From positions 48,694,001 through 48,758,000 of the forward strand of contig NC_073358.2 in assembly GCF_027580225.2 (NCBI RefSeq): 64,000 nt of DNA, given 5' to 3'. The DNA is from Misgurnus anguillicaudatus (lineage: Eukaryota; Chordata; Actinopteri; Cypriniformes; Cobitidae). Under the pieces are notes generated by a model. The model ran no database searches, was not told the DNA's origin, and was given only the letters and a program-made list of their open reading frames with translations. The position numbers and the translations under genes are program-made. Positions 10,021-20,410 of the stretch are shown piece after piece (the stretch's first letter is position 1; each line of letters starts with the position of its first letter).

Positions 10021-10279
10021 TCAATGCAAAGAATGACTATGCCGAAGATGCTAAAATTTAACAAAGTTTGGATTATTTTAGGCACAATATTATTCTTACT
10101 ATTATTTATTTATTTATATGTATTATTTATTTACTATTATTCTATAATGTGGGAAAAAATATAACGATTGGGTAAGACCTAAGTGTGACCGATGTGACCT
10201 AAATGAAACTTTTAAACGACATTGTATATGTAATACAGGCTATATATAAAAAGCAATACATCTGAAAATATTCGATTAA

Positions 10280-11212
10280 AGTGCTCCTATTTCAACGCTA
10301 AAAACGTTATTTTGTGTATTTGGTATAATACAATGTGTTTGCATGATTAATGGTTAAAAAACACATTATTTTTCACATACCGCACATTTTTTTAGCTCCA
10401 GATTTTCCTCTCATCCTGAAACGCACTGATTTTGTACAAAACTCATCGATCTGAAAAGCATTGTGTGCCTGATTGGTGAACTAATCTGTACGTTGTGATT
10501 GGCCTGAATACCTCAGCAGGAAATGTGACGCTCCTTACCATGTTTGAAAGATTTCGTCACAGTGCAATGCTAACAGGAGTTAAAGGGACAATAAGTAGGA
10601 TTTTCCCCCATCTAGTGGTGAAATTGTATTTTGCATTCAAACGAATAGTGCTCTCTAGCGCCTCGCTTTTCCAAATGGGTGGTGCAACTACGATAGCCGT
10701 TATGTAATCACTGATCTTCTTGTCCATTTCAGCTGGTACACATGTTCTGAACGAAAACGTGTTGCTGTAGGCTAGTGCTTTTTGTCCCTCTCTGCTATTA
10801 TAGTTTTTCAATATCACATGGAATCACATGGAAACCTTCTTGGACTTACCCGTTCAATGTAAATAAGAGAAGAAATGTTATCATCGGCAGAGGTTATTTG
10901 ACACCAATGAGGACATATTTATGAATAAAGACATTGATTTTGACTAAATACTTAAAAAACTACACATTGTCCCTTTAACTTACAGGCTGTGAGTCCAAAG
11001 CGGGAGGAATTATTGTCTACATTACCAATCATAGGAAGTAAACTGTTGCCTACAATCCGTGTGTTTGTTGTAGTCCAAGAAAAGAGATTTACGTTGCAGA
11101 CGATAACTCGCGTCATCGTTTACTTCGGGTTTGTACCTTTTGCATATTGTTAACATGAACTAATACACACTTACACACCAAAGAAAATGTAAAATCGGAC
11201 AATAGGTGCACT
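10280..11212. mobile_element. TTAA-flanked element, AGTGCTCCTATT family, with an insertion
   Basis: Ends AGTGCTCCTATTTCA and, on the other strand, AGTGCACCTATTGTCC lie inside TTAA at 10276-10279 and 11213-11216. The same family occurs in reverse at 36533-37073. It is interrupted by the element at 10584-10974. Interior words include ATTTGGTATAATACAATGTG and AAGAGATTTACGTTGCAGAC. Confidence 0.85.
10584..10974. mobile_element. Nested TTAA element, AGGGACAATAAGTAGG termini
   Basis: Left end AGGGACAATAAGTAGG; right end ACATTGTCCCT. TTAA is at 10580-10583 and 10975-10978. The interrupted host reads CTAACAGGAG-TTAA before it and CTTACAGGC after it. The unoccupied form GTAAGTTAACTCCTGTTAG is found in the reverse copy near 36785-36803, so both the insertion and the TTAA duplication are demonstrated inside this window. 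Confidence 0.92.
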
Positions 11213-11216
11213 TTAA

Positions 11217-11504
11217 TACTTTTTGATTCCAATGTTGTTAGACTTTATTGCTGGTTTAAAATATGTTATTTGAACCTGATCTTGACTAGCAGTTTTGGAG
11301 CTTTCTCCCAAACAGAATAAGAAAGGGTTGAGGGTCATCTAATAATGCCTGCCGCTGACTGTTCCAGGATCTGTAAACACAGACAGTAAACACACAATAT
11401 TCCCTCATCATTTTAAAGCACTCAGATCAACAAAACACTGTGAAGTGAATGAAACAATACTGAAGAAGATGCTTCAGTGTTACCGATGCAGTAAATTATT
11501 TACA
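11217..11504. other. Unique segment, no gene seen
   Basis: No recognisable repeat or coding frame. Confidence 0.35.
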
Positions 11505-11509
11505 TAAAT

Positions 11510-11655
11510 GCATTTGCCAGAAGCTTTTATCCAAAGCGACTTACAGTACAGTGCATTACAAGGCTTACCTTCATTTTTTATCAGTATGTGTTTTCTCTGG
11601 GTTTGAACCCATGACCTTCTGCGCTGCTAACACAAGGCTATACAGGAACACTTAT
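11510..11655 (-). mobile_element. tRNA-derived SINE, minus strand, degraded head
   Basis: On the minus strand the order is a head remnant, the B-box-like GGGTTCAAACCC (with an A in place of the usual G), then GTCGCTTTGGATAAAAGCTT and CTGGCAAATGCATTTATG. Same family as 8175-8340. Confidence 0.65.
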
Positions 11656-11944
11656 TATTAAAAGATATTTCTTTAGTAAATTACAACAAAAGTTTTACTG
11701 TACTACTGTCATCATAACAAAGAGATAAAGACCGTAAACACAGAAAAACCTGGTGAGCTACATAGCTACACCGCACAAGACATTATGTACACTCTATAGA
11801 TATAAAATACCTTCTTGAGGCTACATTTAAAGCATACAGTATGGCAAGCCCTGTAAAAATATAAATTCAAGAATGCAGATATCCAGAAAAGATTGTGAAG
11901 AAAATTGAAGAAACCATTTCAAGATTATTTTCCGTTTTTTTTCT

Positions 11945-12178
11945 TAATGCATTATTTATAGTTATACCATGGGTCTGTTGAATGCTGTATTCTGATTGGC
12001 TGAGAAATGTTCCATGGGTGTACATTAATTTCTGATATCCGCACACCTAACTTGTCAAATGTCTTAAAAATAGGCACCAGAGCAATGTTTGTGGTAACCG
12101 TGGTATAAGAAGAATAATTGACTCCGGTCCTTTGAATTATTTGAAAATAATGCACACCAGCGGTGTAACGGCACTCTT
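11945..12178. repeat. Fragment of a dispersed element (ATTCTGATTGGCTGAGAAAT)
   Basis: The words ATTCTGATTGGCTGAGAAAT, AGGCACCAGAGCAATGTTTG and GTGTAACGGCACT follow the wording of a dispersed cypriniform foldback element as I remember it. Only one arm is present; it abuts the next element at about 12179. Confidence 0.5.
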
Positions 12179-12231
12179 TTTTTGAAAGCAGAGGGTCTGT
12201 TTTTTAATTTAATATATTGTATGTTTATATA

Positions 12232-13981
12232 TGTGACCCAAAACGAGTGACACAAGTCGGCAGCACAACTTTCGAGAAAATGAGAAAGAAGGTTTTTTTT
12301 TCAAAATTTGTGATTTTTGTTTAATTGCAGAATCTGTTAGTTGAGATCACGAAGAAGCCTCTCCAAGTTTGAGATAGCAGTTTTTGTATATTTAAAAGCG
12401 TACATTTTGCGGTTGAAATCGGCATGTTTTTCCGAAAATTCTAGCGTGCAGCGGTGGGGGGCGTCATTGGTTGTGTATATTTACATACTGGATAAGCGTG
12501 TGTTTTTGCCCCCGCCCCCAAAGGGAATAGCGTGGCTCCTTAATAGGGATAGTTCGCCCAAAAATGAAAATAATGTCATTCATGACTTACCCTTATGGCG
12601 TTCTAAACTCTGAAGACCGCCGTTCATCTTTGGAGCACAGTTTAAGATGTTTTAACGTTAGATTTAGTCCGAAAACTTTTGTCCCAACCATTGAAATTCT
12701 ATGTACGGTTTCCATGTCCAGAAAATTAATAAAAACTAATTAAAATAGTCCATGTGCCATCAGTGGATCAGTAAGAATGTGTTGAAGCATCACAAAGAAT
12801 TACGACTTCTGCATGATCTTCACTTTCGGTTCTGTTGTGAACCGCGTAAAGTCACGTGACTGTAGTGACGCGGCTGAACTGTTCCTCAGACATGTTTTCT
12901 ACGTTTTTTTTTTTCAAACTTACAGCATGCGTCTCCCCAGACTGTAAACAAACTCGGGCGTACAAAACAAAAGAAAAAAAAAGAAGCTAGGGCGGAACAG
13001 ATAACAGTCAGCCGCTTCACTGGCTTGCTCGACTTTATGCGGCGCTGCAGTCGTATGACGTCAAAGTACCGCGAGCGCTTTTCAAGAAATTTTACGGAGT
13101 AGTTTCATTTCGACTCGCTCTCACGGTACTTTGACGTCATCTGTCTGTCAGTTCTTGCAGCACAGCATGAAGTCAAACACACATAAGTTAAACAGAGATC
13201 GTTGAATTCATTATATAATTGGCTACATTTTGTCTATCAATATTTTCCATGAAGTCATTGGCTGATGGAGGAACGAGCGAGCGATTGGTTACATCCCTAA
13301 AGGACATCACGTTTTCGACGGCGCTGTTTGGATTATCTATTATACTACCTCCCTATTTTAAATACAAACTTTGAAGGAGGGTTCATGTGTTTAACAGAAC
13401 GTAAATTACCGGAGTGTAATCTCATATACCCTTACATGTTACGAAATAGTCATCAGATTGTATATTATATTCTATTACCAGACGGTCATGAAAAATCCGA
13501 TGTAAACAATAGACTATATATCTATATTTCACGGATTATATGCATTTGTTGACAAAAATGGTCATTGGATTATTCACACATTTGAAACAGACTGTATTCG
13601 ACTTGAGATCAACACAAAGGTAAAAAGTCATGTTAATTTTTGCATGTTGTCATCCGGACTTCTGTCATAAAATACTACATATGATGCTAGAACATCTGTA
13701 TCTCAAAACGGCTTTACAGAGGGTATGGCTTAGCTAAATGAGATGTAAATGAGCCCTATTGTCTCCCCCAGCTGGAACAGAGAGTCCCTTTCGTCTCTAT
13801 TTTCTCGGTTTAAGTTTTTCTGAGTTCCTAAATTCAAATGGCCACAACTTCTCCAAAACCTTATTAGATTTCCATGTGTTACACATCGTTGGAAATCTTA
13901 GAAACTGCACTTTCAGAATCGGGGAATAGCTCAAAATGGCCCAGATCCGACTTGTGTCACTACTTTCCGTGACTGGTCACA
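12232..13981. mobile_element. TA-flanked element, TGTGACC termini, inserted in the preceding repeat
   Basis: Left end TGTGACCCAAAACGAGTGAC followed by ACAAGTCGG; right end on the other strand TGTGACCAGTCACGGAAAGT, then AGTGACACAAGTCGGATC. TA is present at 12230-12231 and 13982-13983. The interior has a further insertion at 12544 and no transposase. The frame at 12341-12613 has no recognisable content. An inverted pair around TGACGTCAAAGTACC lies between 13056 and 13140. Confidence 0.75.
12544..13010. mobile_element. Angel-like foldback, left half, nested two levels deep
   Basis: TTAA at 12540-12543 is followed by TAGGGATAGTTCGCCCAAAA and ATGAAAATAATGTCATTCAT. It then follows the arm of the complete copy at 39979-40822, including GAGCACAGTTTAAGATGTTT and ATGTTTTCTACG-type wording near the centre. 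The second arm is missing. Confidence 0.75.
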
Positions 13982-14054
13982 TATTTTAAGAAGAACATTT
14001 TCTGGAAGGCATTTAACTTTTGTGAAAAAAAAATGCTGGCGGGGAAAGAGTTAA

Positions 14055-15130
14055 ACTCCATTTTGTGTTTTTGAAAATCTCACTACTTTCGCCTGCTGCA
14101 CTCCAGGCCGCGACACAACAAGGTAAACAAAGCTCTTAGGCTATAAAATATTTTTTTTATTTAAAGGCATCAGAATACAAGAAAATTGCATCTACCCCAG
14201 TAAATGTTTTGGACCCACCCACATGTTTTTGGATTCCGACGCCCATGTATTTATAGGTGTGTTTAAGTAAAATTATAATTTTTCTTTCATTCTGTCAACT
14301 ACCGACATCATTTCCATCAAGTTCCTATTTTTTTTTTCATTTATTTACTGAAAATTTAAATGAGGAAAACAAAATAACAAAAAAGATACAGATTTTCCGA
14401 TCTAGAATACTGCAGAGAAAACAAGATCGAATTCATTGTTCAATAACACAATGCAAAATGTTTTTACGTATTTTAGGAAAATTTCAAAAAATATATTTTA
14501 TGGAATAATCCTGATTTTTAATCACATCTTTAATGTGTTTTTGTATCCACTCAGTCTTTACATTGCTGTTAGGTGACTTTATGTCGCTCATCAGGTTTGC
14601 TGTTGGAAATGGTCATGTGCATGTAGAAATGATGATTAAAAGTGATCTCTTAATTTTTTTCCTCTATTGTAAAGCATAATGTACAGTGTAAAGCATCAAG
14701 TAAAATAGTTCAAAGCAAAAAAATAAATAAATCTTCCAAAATATAACTATTTATCATCTTCAGTGTAGTTATCATTTCTCTAGAAAAAAAGTGTATGAAA
14801 TTGGTGGCCATGTAAAGCTTTCCAAATCATCTTAAGAAAGTTACATGTGTCGTCACTAACTAGACAGACACCTCAATACAGTCTGGAACAGAGCTAACGT
14901 CAAGACTTTTTTGATATATTATACCAAAGAAGTAAACATCTCAAGCAGGAGAACTGTGAGTTAGATAATAAGCCAAGAGTGGAAAGCATTGATATCAGAA
15001 AAAAATATATTGTCATTTTGAAGTGAAAGCCAAACTTTGTAAAGGAGTTCAGTTTTTATAAATTCATAATTTTATACTTTTATACATCATATGCCAAAGC
15101 CTTAAATCCATTTCAGCAGATGTTTTTATT
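14055..15130. other. Unique AT-rich segment, no gene seen
   Basis: Poly-A and poly-T rich stretches and short frames without recognisable content. Confidence 0.4.
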
Positions 15131-15790
15131 TATTGAAGCTTCTACTTTTTAAACAGAAGCTTCTGGGATGTCGTGACTGTGATTTGAAGTTAACAAGAGT
15201 TTTTAAGTTGCGTTCGCGTCAATTTCATCTATTGTGTGCTACAATGCATGTGATGATCATCCATTATAGCTGCCCTAAAAATGTCATTCAGACTCTGCCC
15301 CTCTCTCCCCATGGCAGGGGTATCTCCCACTACCTCTTTACATTTACTCTGTATTTTCTGTCTATTTTGTCTGTTTTTTATTCCCATCATCTTTCTGTGT
15401 CTCTGCAGTGGCTCCAATCATTTCATTCCTCACCATCTCGCCCACTGACTTCTGTATTGATCTGACACTGTTACCTGTTTGGTCCTCGATACAAAGTATG
15501 ATGAACCTCTGATGGGGGTTCCTGCCTGAACGGCCTGAGGGAAGGAAACTCTGCTTATTTTAGTTTAGTTTAAGATGAATAAGAGGCTTGTGAACACTTT
15601 GTTTGGAAGAATTTCTGGCCTCAGAATTTAATAAAACACGAAGCACTTCATTTTTAAAGTCATTCTTATTGATGATTATTGATCTCTGAGGAAAGCATCA
15701 CAATAAGTGTTTTTTGTTGTTTGGCACAAACCTTAAGCTGCACAATAAATTTGAGTAGATTGCAGTATGTGCACACAAGTTAGATTTTAT
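15131..15790. other. Segment with a 110-codon open frame of unknown meaning
   Basis: A plus-strand frame at 15133-15465 encodes 110 residues, rich in Leu, Ser and His, with a hydrophobic patch (LFTFTLYFLSILSVF). Part of its sequence (CATTTACTCTGTATTTTCTG to GTATTGATCTGACACTG) and the following TGAACCTCTGATGGGGGTTC read like non-coding or repeat DNA. It has no family resemblance and no supporting splice or polyadenylation context, so I do not call a gene. Confidence 0.3.
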
Positions 15791-16037
15791 TTAGTTTTAT
15801 TACACTGAAATGCTTAATTCTGATTGGTCAGTCATAGCATTCCAAGGTCAATTATTTCTATCATCTGGGTACTGCAAGTCATCTTGACAGGTGCCGTTTA
15901 ATACTTACAAATAAATTCAATATTATTATTAATAATTAATAGCATATGTGAGATTTTATTTACAAATATTTAAACCAAATGTGTGTTCGTCTTTTTAAAC
16001 TTTGAGCTTGAATACGTCTTGGCTTAAACGCACTTAT
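15791..16037. repeat. Left flank of a dispersed element around the tandem array
   Basis: TTACACTGAAATGCTTAATT and CTGATTGGTCAGTCATAGCA match, as I remember it, the start of a common cypriniform repeat. Wording from the other side, GCTGTGTAATAAGCAGGAAA and GGGATATAACAACCGGCTGT, is at 18449-18540, so the tandem array may sit inside this element. Confidence 0.45.
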
Positions 16038-18340
16038 GGGGCGTACACACCAAACGCGAATTCAACGATTTGCCCACTAGATTACATACAAATTCAATGC
16101 AAAGGCACTAATAAACGCAAAGTCACGTGGAGCGATGCAAATGATGAGAATTGGGTGGGGCAATTGTGAATAAAATACACTATACGAATGACATGACAAA
16201 AATTTGCATGACATGAAACAAAACCCACAAGTAAACTAGAGCGAGGAACAGCATGCTTCGCATTTGGCATTAAAGGGCATACACAACAAATGCAAATTCA
16301 AAAATTTGCATGAGTAGATTACATACAAAGTCAATGCAAACACACACACATGACGCAAATTGGGCAGCACGATTGCTGCTAAAACACGCACTATTCGCAT
16401 GACATGACAAAAATTCACTTGAGATTACTGTAAGTTGAATCTCACGAGTAATGTAGAGCAAGGAAGACAATTCTTTGCATTTGGCATTTTGGGGCATACA
16501 CAACAAATGCAAATTCAACAATTACCACGAGTAGATTATATACAAAGTCAATGCAAAGACGGGAATACACGCAAACTTGCGTGAGGCGATGCAAATGATG
16601 TGAATTGGATGGCGCGATTGTGCAAGAACTCAGGACTATTCGCCTAAAATAGATTTTCGTGCAAGGTCAAAATATTCAACTCAAGCGAAAAATTTGCATG
16701 ACACAAGTGTTAAATCCCACAAGTAATCTGGAGCGAGGATCATGATGCTTCATATTTGTCATTATAGGGCATACACAACAAACACAAATTCAACAATTTG
16801 CATGAGTAGATTACATACAAAGTCAATGCAAAGACGCGAAGACACGCAAACTTGCGTGAGGCGATGCAAATGATGCGAATTGGACGGCGTGAGACAAATT
16901 AGGGATTGTACTGTAAATGCTCTGGGATTGTTTTATGTTTGTTTTATGGTTGGTTATTGTGTTGTTTCCTTTCATTAATTGTATGTTTGTGAGGTCTGTT
17001 GCTGCATAAATTGCCCTGTAAAGGGACAAATAAAGATTTTACTACTACTACTAAAATAGATTTTCGTGCAAGGTCAAAATATTCAACTCAAGCAGAAAAT
17101 TTGCATGACACAAGTTTTAAATCCCACAAGTAATCTAGAGCGAGGATCACGATCACGATGCTTCGTTTTTGTCATTATGGGGCATACACAACAAATGTAA
17201 ATTCAATGATTTGCAAGAGTAGATTACATACAAAGTCAATGCAAAAACCTGAATACATGCAAACTTGCATGGGGCGATGCGAATTGGACGACGCGATTGT
17301 GCGAAAACTCTGGACTATTCCCCTAAAATAGAATTTTGCGCAAGGTCAAAATATTCAACTCAAGCGAAAAATTTGCATGACACAAAAAAGATGCGAATTC
17401 AACGATTTGCACGAGATTACATACAAAGTCAATGCAAAGACCCGAATACACACAAACTTGCATGGGGCCTTGCGAACGGATTTTAGCGCAAGTTCAAAAT
17501 ATTCAACTCAAGCGAAAAATTTTCATGACACAAACTTAAATCCCACAAGTAATCTAGAGTGAGAATCACAATGCTTCGTATTTGTCATTATAGGGCATAC
17601 AGAGCAAACGCAAATTCAACAATTTGCATGAGCAGATTACATACAAAGTCAATGCAAAGACACAAATGACGCAAATTGGGCAGCAAGATTGCTGCTAAAA
17701 CACGCACTATTCGCATGACATGACAAAAATTCACTTGACATGGAGTTGAGTCCCACGAGTAATGAAGAGCAAGGAAGACAATTCTTTGCATTTGACATTA
17801 TGAGGCATACACAACAAATGCAAATTCAATGATTTGCACGAGAAGATTACATACAAAGTCAATGCAAAGACCCGAATACACGCAAACTTGCGTGGGGCAA
17901 TGCGAATATCCGAATTGGACAGCGCGATTGTGCGAAAACTCTGAATGGATTTTGGCGCAAGTTTAAAATATTCAACTCAAGCGAAAAATTTGCATGACAC
18001 AAAGTTAAATACGAAAAGTAATCTCAAGAGCGAGGAATGACGCTTTGCATTTGATGCGTAAGCAGCATTATGGGGCGTACACACCAAACCCGAATTCAAT
18101 GATTTGCGCGAGTAGATTACATTCAAAGTCAATGCAAAGACACAAATAGACATGAACGCGTGTGGGGCAATGTGAATGAACTGAATTGGGTGGCGTGATT
18201 GCCACGAAAGCATGCACTATTCGCCTCAAATGCGTCTTTGCGCAAGTTGAAAATATGCAACTATAGGAAAAAATTTGCATGACACAAAATTAAACTGTAA
18301 GTAATCCAGAGCAAGGAACGCAATGTTTCACGTTTGACGT
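16038..18340 (+). repeat. Tandem array of a roughly 240-bp unit
   Basis: Units open with GGGGC(A/G)TACACA-CAAA and continue ATTCAACGATTTGC-CGAG, TAGATTACATACAAAGTCAA, GGGGCGATGCGAAT, ATATTCAACTCAAGCG and AATCCCACAAGTAATCTAGA. Starts are near 16038, 16275, 16491, 16766, 17179, 17390 (internally truncated), 17593, 17803 and 18072. Spacings are about 190-280 bp, larger where a retroposon end interrupts. Units differ by many substitutions and indels, so the array is old or diverged. Inverted relatives are at 49485-50207, where the same unit is associated with ACACACCAAACG termini of a DNA element. Confidence 0.85.
16893..17054 (+). mobile_element. 3' end of a non-LTR retrotransposon
   Basis: A 5'-truncated fragment ending AAAGGGACAAATAAAGATTT then a short (ACT)n tail interrupts the fourth array unit. 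A terminal AATAAAG followed by a simple-repeat tail is usual for LINE 3' ends of the L2/CR1 sort. About 30 bp of the unit are missing at the junction. Confidence 0.6.
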
Positions 18341-18655
18341 GTACGCATCATTAGAAGCGGTTATTCCTCGCAAAGTTCAGCATTTCTTACAAATGAGGTC
18401 ATAAAATATATCAAATTAATTTTTCGTGTCTATATGTTCACTCATGTGACAAGTAGCTGTGTAATAAGCAGGAAAATTTACAACTAGCCGGATTGTTATC
18501 TCAAATAAATCCCAAATATTGGGATATAACAACCGGCTGTACATTATCCAAAACATTATAGTAAAGTTTTTTACTTTCAACGTTTAATTACTTTGTAAAT
18601 TTGGGTTCTAATAAAAGTTCTAATAAAAAATCCTGAAGCGAAACCACAGATTTAA
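18341..18655. repeat. Right flank of the dispersed element around the array
   Basis: AAGTAGCTGTGTAATAAGCA and CCCAAATATTGGGATATAAC. See the left flank at 15791-16037. No gene seen. Confidence 0.4.
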
Positions 18656-18861
18656 ACTTTAAGGCTTCTGTTGATAGCCTTCAGAGACCCGAGCACCAGA
18701 TTTATCGATTACATGGCCGCACAAACTATTTTGTGGTTTTTCAACATGACAGTTCATTGTATCGGGGTGACACTTGCGAGACCGGCTCTGCTCGCTCTCA
18801 GATTGGAGATACTTCTCCAGCTTGTTATTCGGCTACGATTGCCATCCAATGTCAGTCTTAC

Positions 18862-19112
18862 CCGGTCTCTCTTTTTCTTTCGATCTTCTCTTTCATTAAC
18901 TGCTGCTGTCAGCGAGAAGGACACTTCTGTAACCCATCTAATTCCTGTGCTACAGCACTCGGTTCCTCCAGCACAGCAAATAATCTGCTCTTCTTAAACT
19001 CTGCAGGATTCGAACCAATTTGTCTCACCCAGCTGGAGATCATCGCTTCGATCTGTTCTGCGGGAAACAAGTCAACCTTAGTTGAAATTTTTAAGGCGTG
19101 CAGACACTCCAC
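18862..19112 (-). pseudogene. Decayed exon-like coding fragment, unknown protein
   Basis: Minus strand, from an ATG at 19110-19112. The frame encodes MECLHALKISTKVDLFPAEQ, then IEAMISSWVRQIGSNPAEFK and KSRLFAVLEEPSAVAQELD. A single missing base at about 18936 would let the frame continue VTEVSFSLTAAVNEREDRKK and KRDR, ending at a good splice donor (CGG/GTAAGA, GT at 18860-18861). The composition is charged and helical, like a real protein, and loss of one base explains the short frame. I do not recognise the family; a transposon-borne accessory protein is one possibility. No matching downstream exon was found. Confidence 0.45.
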
Positions 19113-19220
19113 TGATTGGAGGCCTTAGTTTTACCAGATGGCCAATCACTGTCAAGCAAGGATGAAGATTTAGTCCGGGAAGATGGTTGTCGCTGGTGTT
19201 TGATATATTTTATTTTTTAA

Positions 19221-20410
19221 CCCTTGTGCATTGTTCCAATTCACTACCCTTTCGTGTTGTTAGTGGCCAAAAATGGTCACTAAATTAAACCGCTGAAAAA
19301 ATTTATCAAATTAATATTTTCAGTCTGTTAATCAACCTCAGTTACTGGTCAAAACTACCAAATGTTTACAAAAATTTCATGATTTTAACTCTTTAATTGC
19401 CAAGTTCATAAGTGATGTCACTGTTTTGGGGGAAAAACACACAAAATTACTGATTTTCAATATAAAAAGTGATTGTGGACTGGATGTTTTTTCACAGTCT
19501 TGGGCTTGTCAAAGATTGGTAAAAACATTGGCTTTGATGTATTTTTAGTTTTTGTGCAGCATCAGATTTTATTTTTTCTCCCTCGTTTATGGTTTTTGGC
19601 CATTTTTGCCCCATTGACTTCCATTATAACAATGTTTTTTGATTGCAAAGCCATGAGATCATATAATCATGCATTCTTGATTGTTGGTGGTTTTTCCTTT
19701 TGCAAAGAGGTAAAAATTGTCATTTTTACTGTTGATCACCATGTGGCTCCATTAACCCTTTAGTAGGCCTGTGCAAAAAAGCAGAGCTTAATTTCTGGTT
19801 TGTACATTTGCCCATATAGTATATTGTTGAGTTTTTGAAAAATTTCAAAGCATTTTCTTATAATATGTGTAAATATAAGATTTGTCACCAAAAATCATTC
19901 CATTTGCTGAAACACAGAGAAAGTTGTGGCCAAATTAAGACTAAAAAAGCCCAAATATGCAACACATAAGAGTTAGTTGTGAAATACTAAATAATAATGA
20001 AGAACTTTGACCGCAGTTTAGGTTGTAAAATAAATTTTTGATTCCTATTGTACAGGATTTACTTGAAAGACACAAATGAGAAAAGTTACTTTTTTACCAT
20101 TTGTGTAGATTTTGTCTTGAAAATATAAAATCTTTGACAACCATGTAAAAAATTTTTGAACATGGCGAAGCATTCGCAAATTATTTTATCTTATAGAGTA
20201 CTGTCTTAAATTTTGTATTAGCATAGCATCAGGGTTACAATTTTATTTTATTCTTTGGGGAAAACTCACCTTTAAAGATGAACATGGTGAAATACATCAG
20301 TTATTTAATTGCTTATAACCTGATACTCCAAAAAAATTGCTTTTTGCTTTAAGGTTAAAACTGCCCTAAAAAGAGACAGACCGAAATTGAAGTGCAAGGA
20401 GTGTAAAAAT
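19221..20410. repeat. Possible TTAA element with CCCTTGTGC start
   Basis: TTAA at 19217-19220 is followed by CCCTTGTGCATTGTTCC, a start like those of piggyBac-related miniature elements. A weak counterpart (AAGTGCAAGGAGTG) lies near 20390. No transposase frame. The 96-codon frame at 19473-19763 is low-complexity, Phe-rich and unrecognised. Boundaries are uncertain. Confidence 0.35.

Larger units (their letters stand above)
12180..14050. mobile_element. CTCTTTCACCGCCA-family element split by a 1.75-kb insertion
   Basis: The left part reads TTTGAAAGCAGAGGGTCTGT then ATATATTGTATGTTTATATA. The right part resumes with TTTTAAGAAGAACATTTTCT and finishes ATGCTGGCGGGGAAAGAG before TTAA at 14051-14054. 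Joined, these match the intact family member at 4448-4939 in reverse. The left terminus is lost. Confidence 0.75.

Noticed and set aside
16038..18340. Regular repeat array considered as CRISPR
   Set aside because: Units are about 240 bp, diverged and directly adjacent, without short identical repeats and unique spacers, in a vertebrate-like sequence.
18733..19128. 131-codon plus-strand open frame
   Set aside because: The opposite strand carries a more protein-like frame with a splice donor; the plus frame looks like its shadow.
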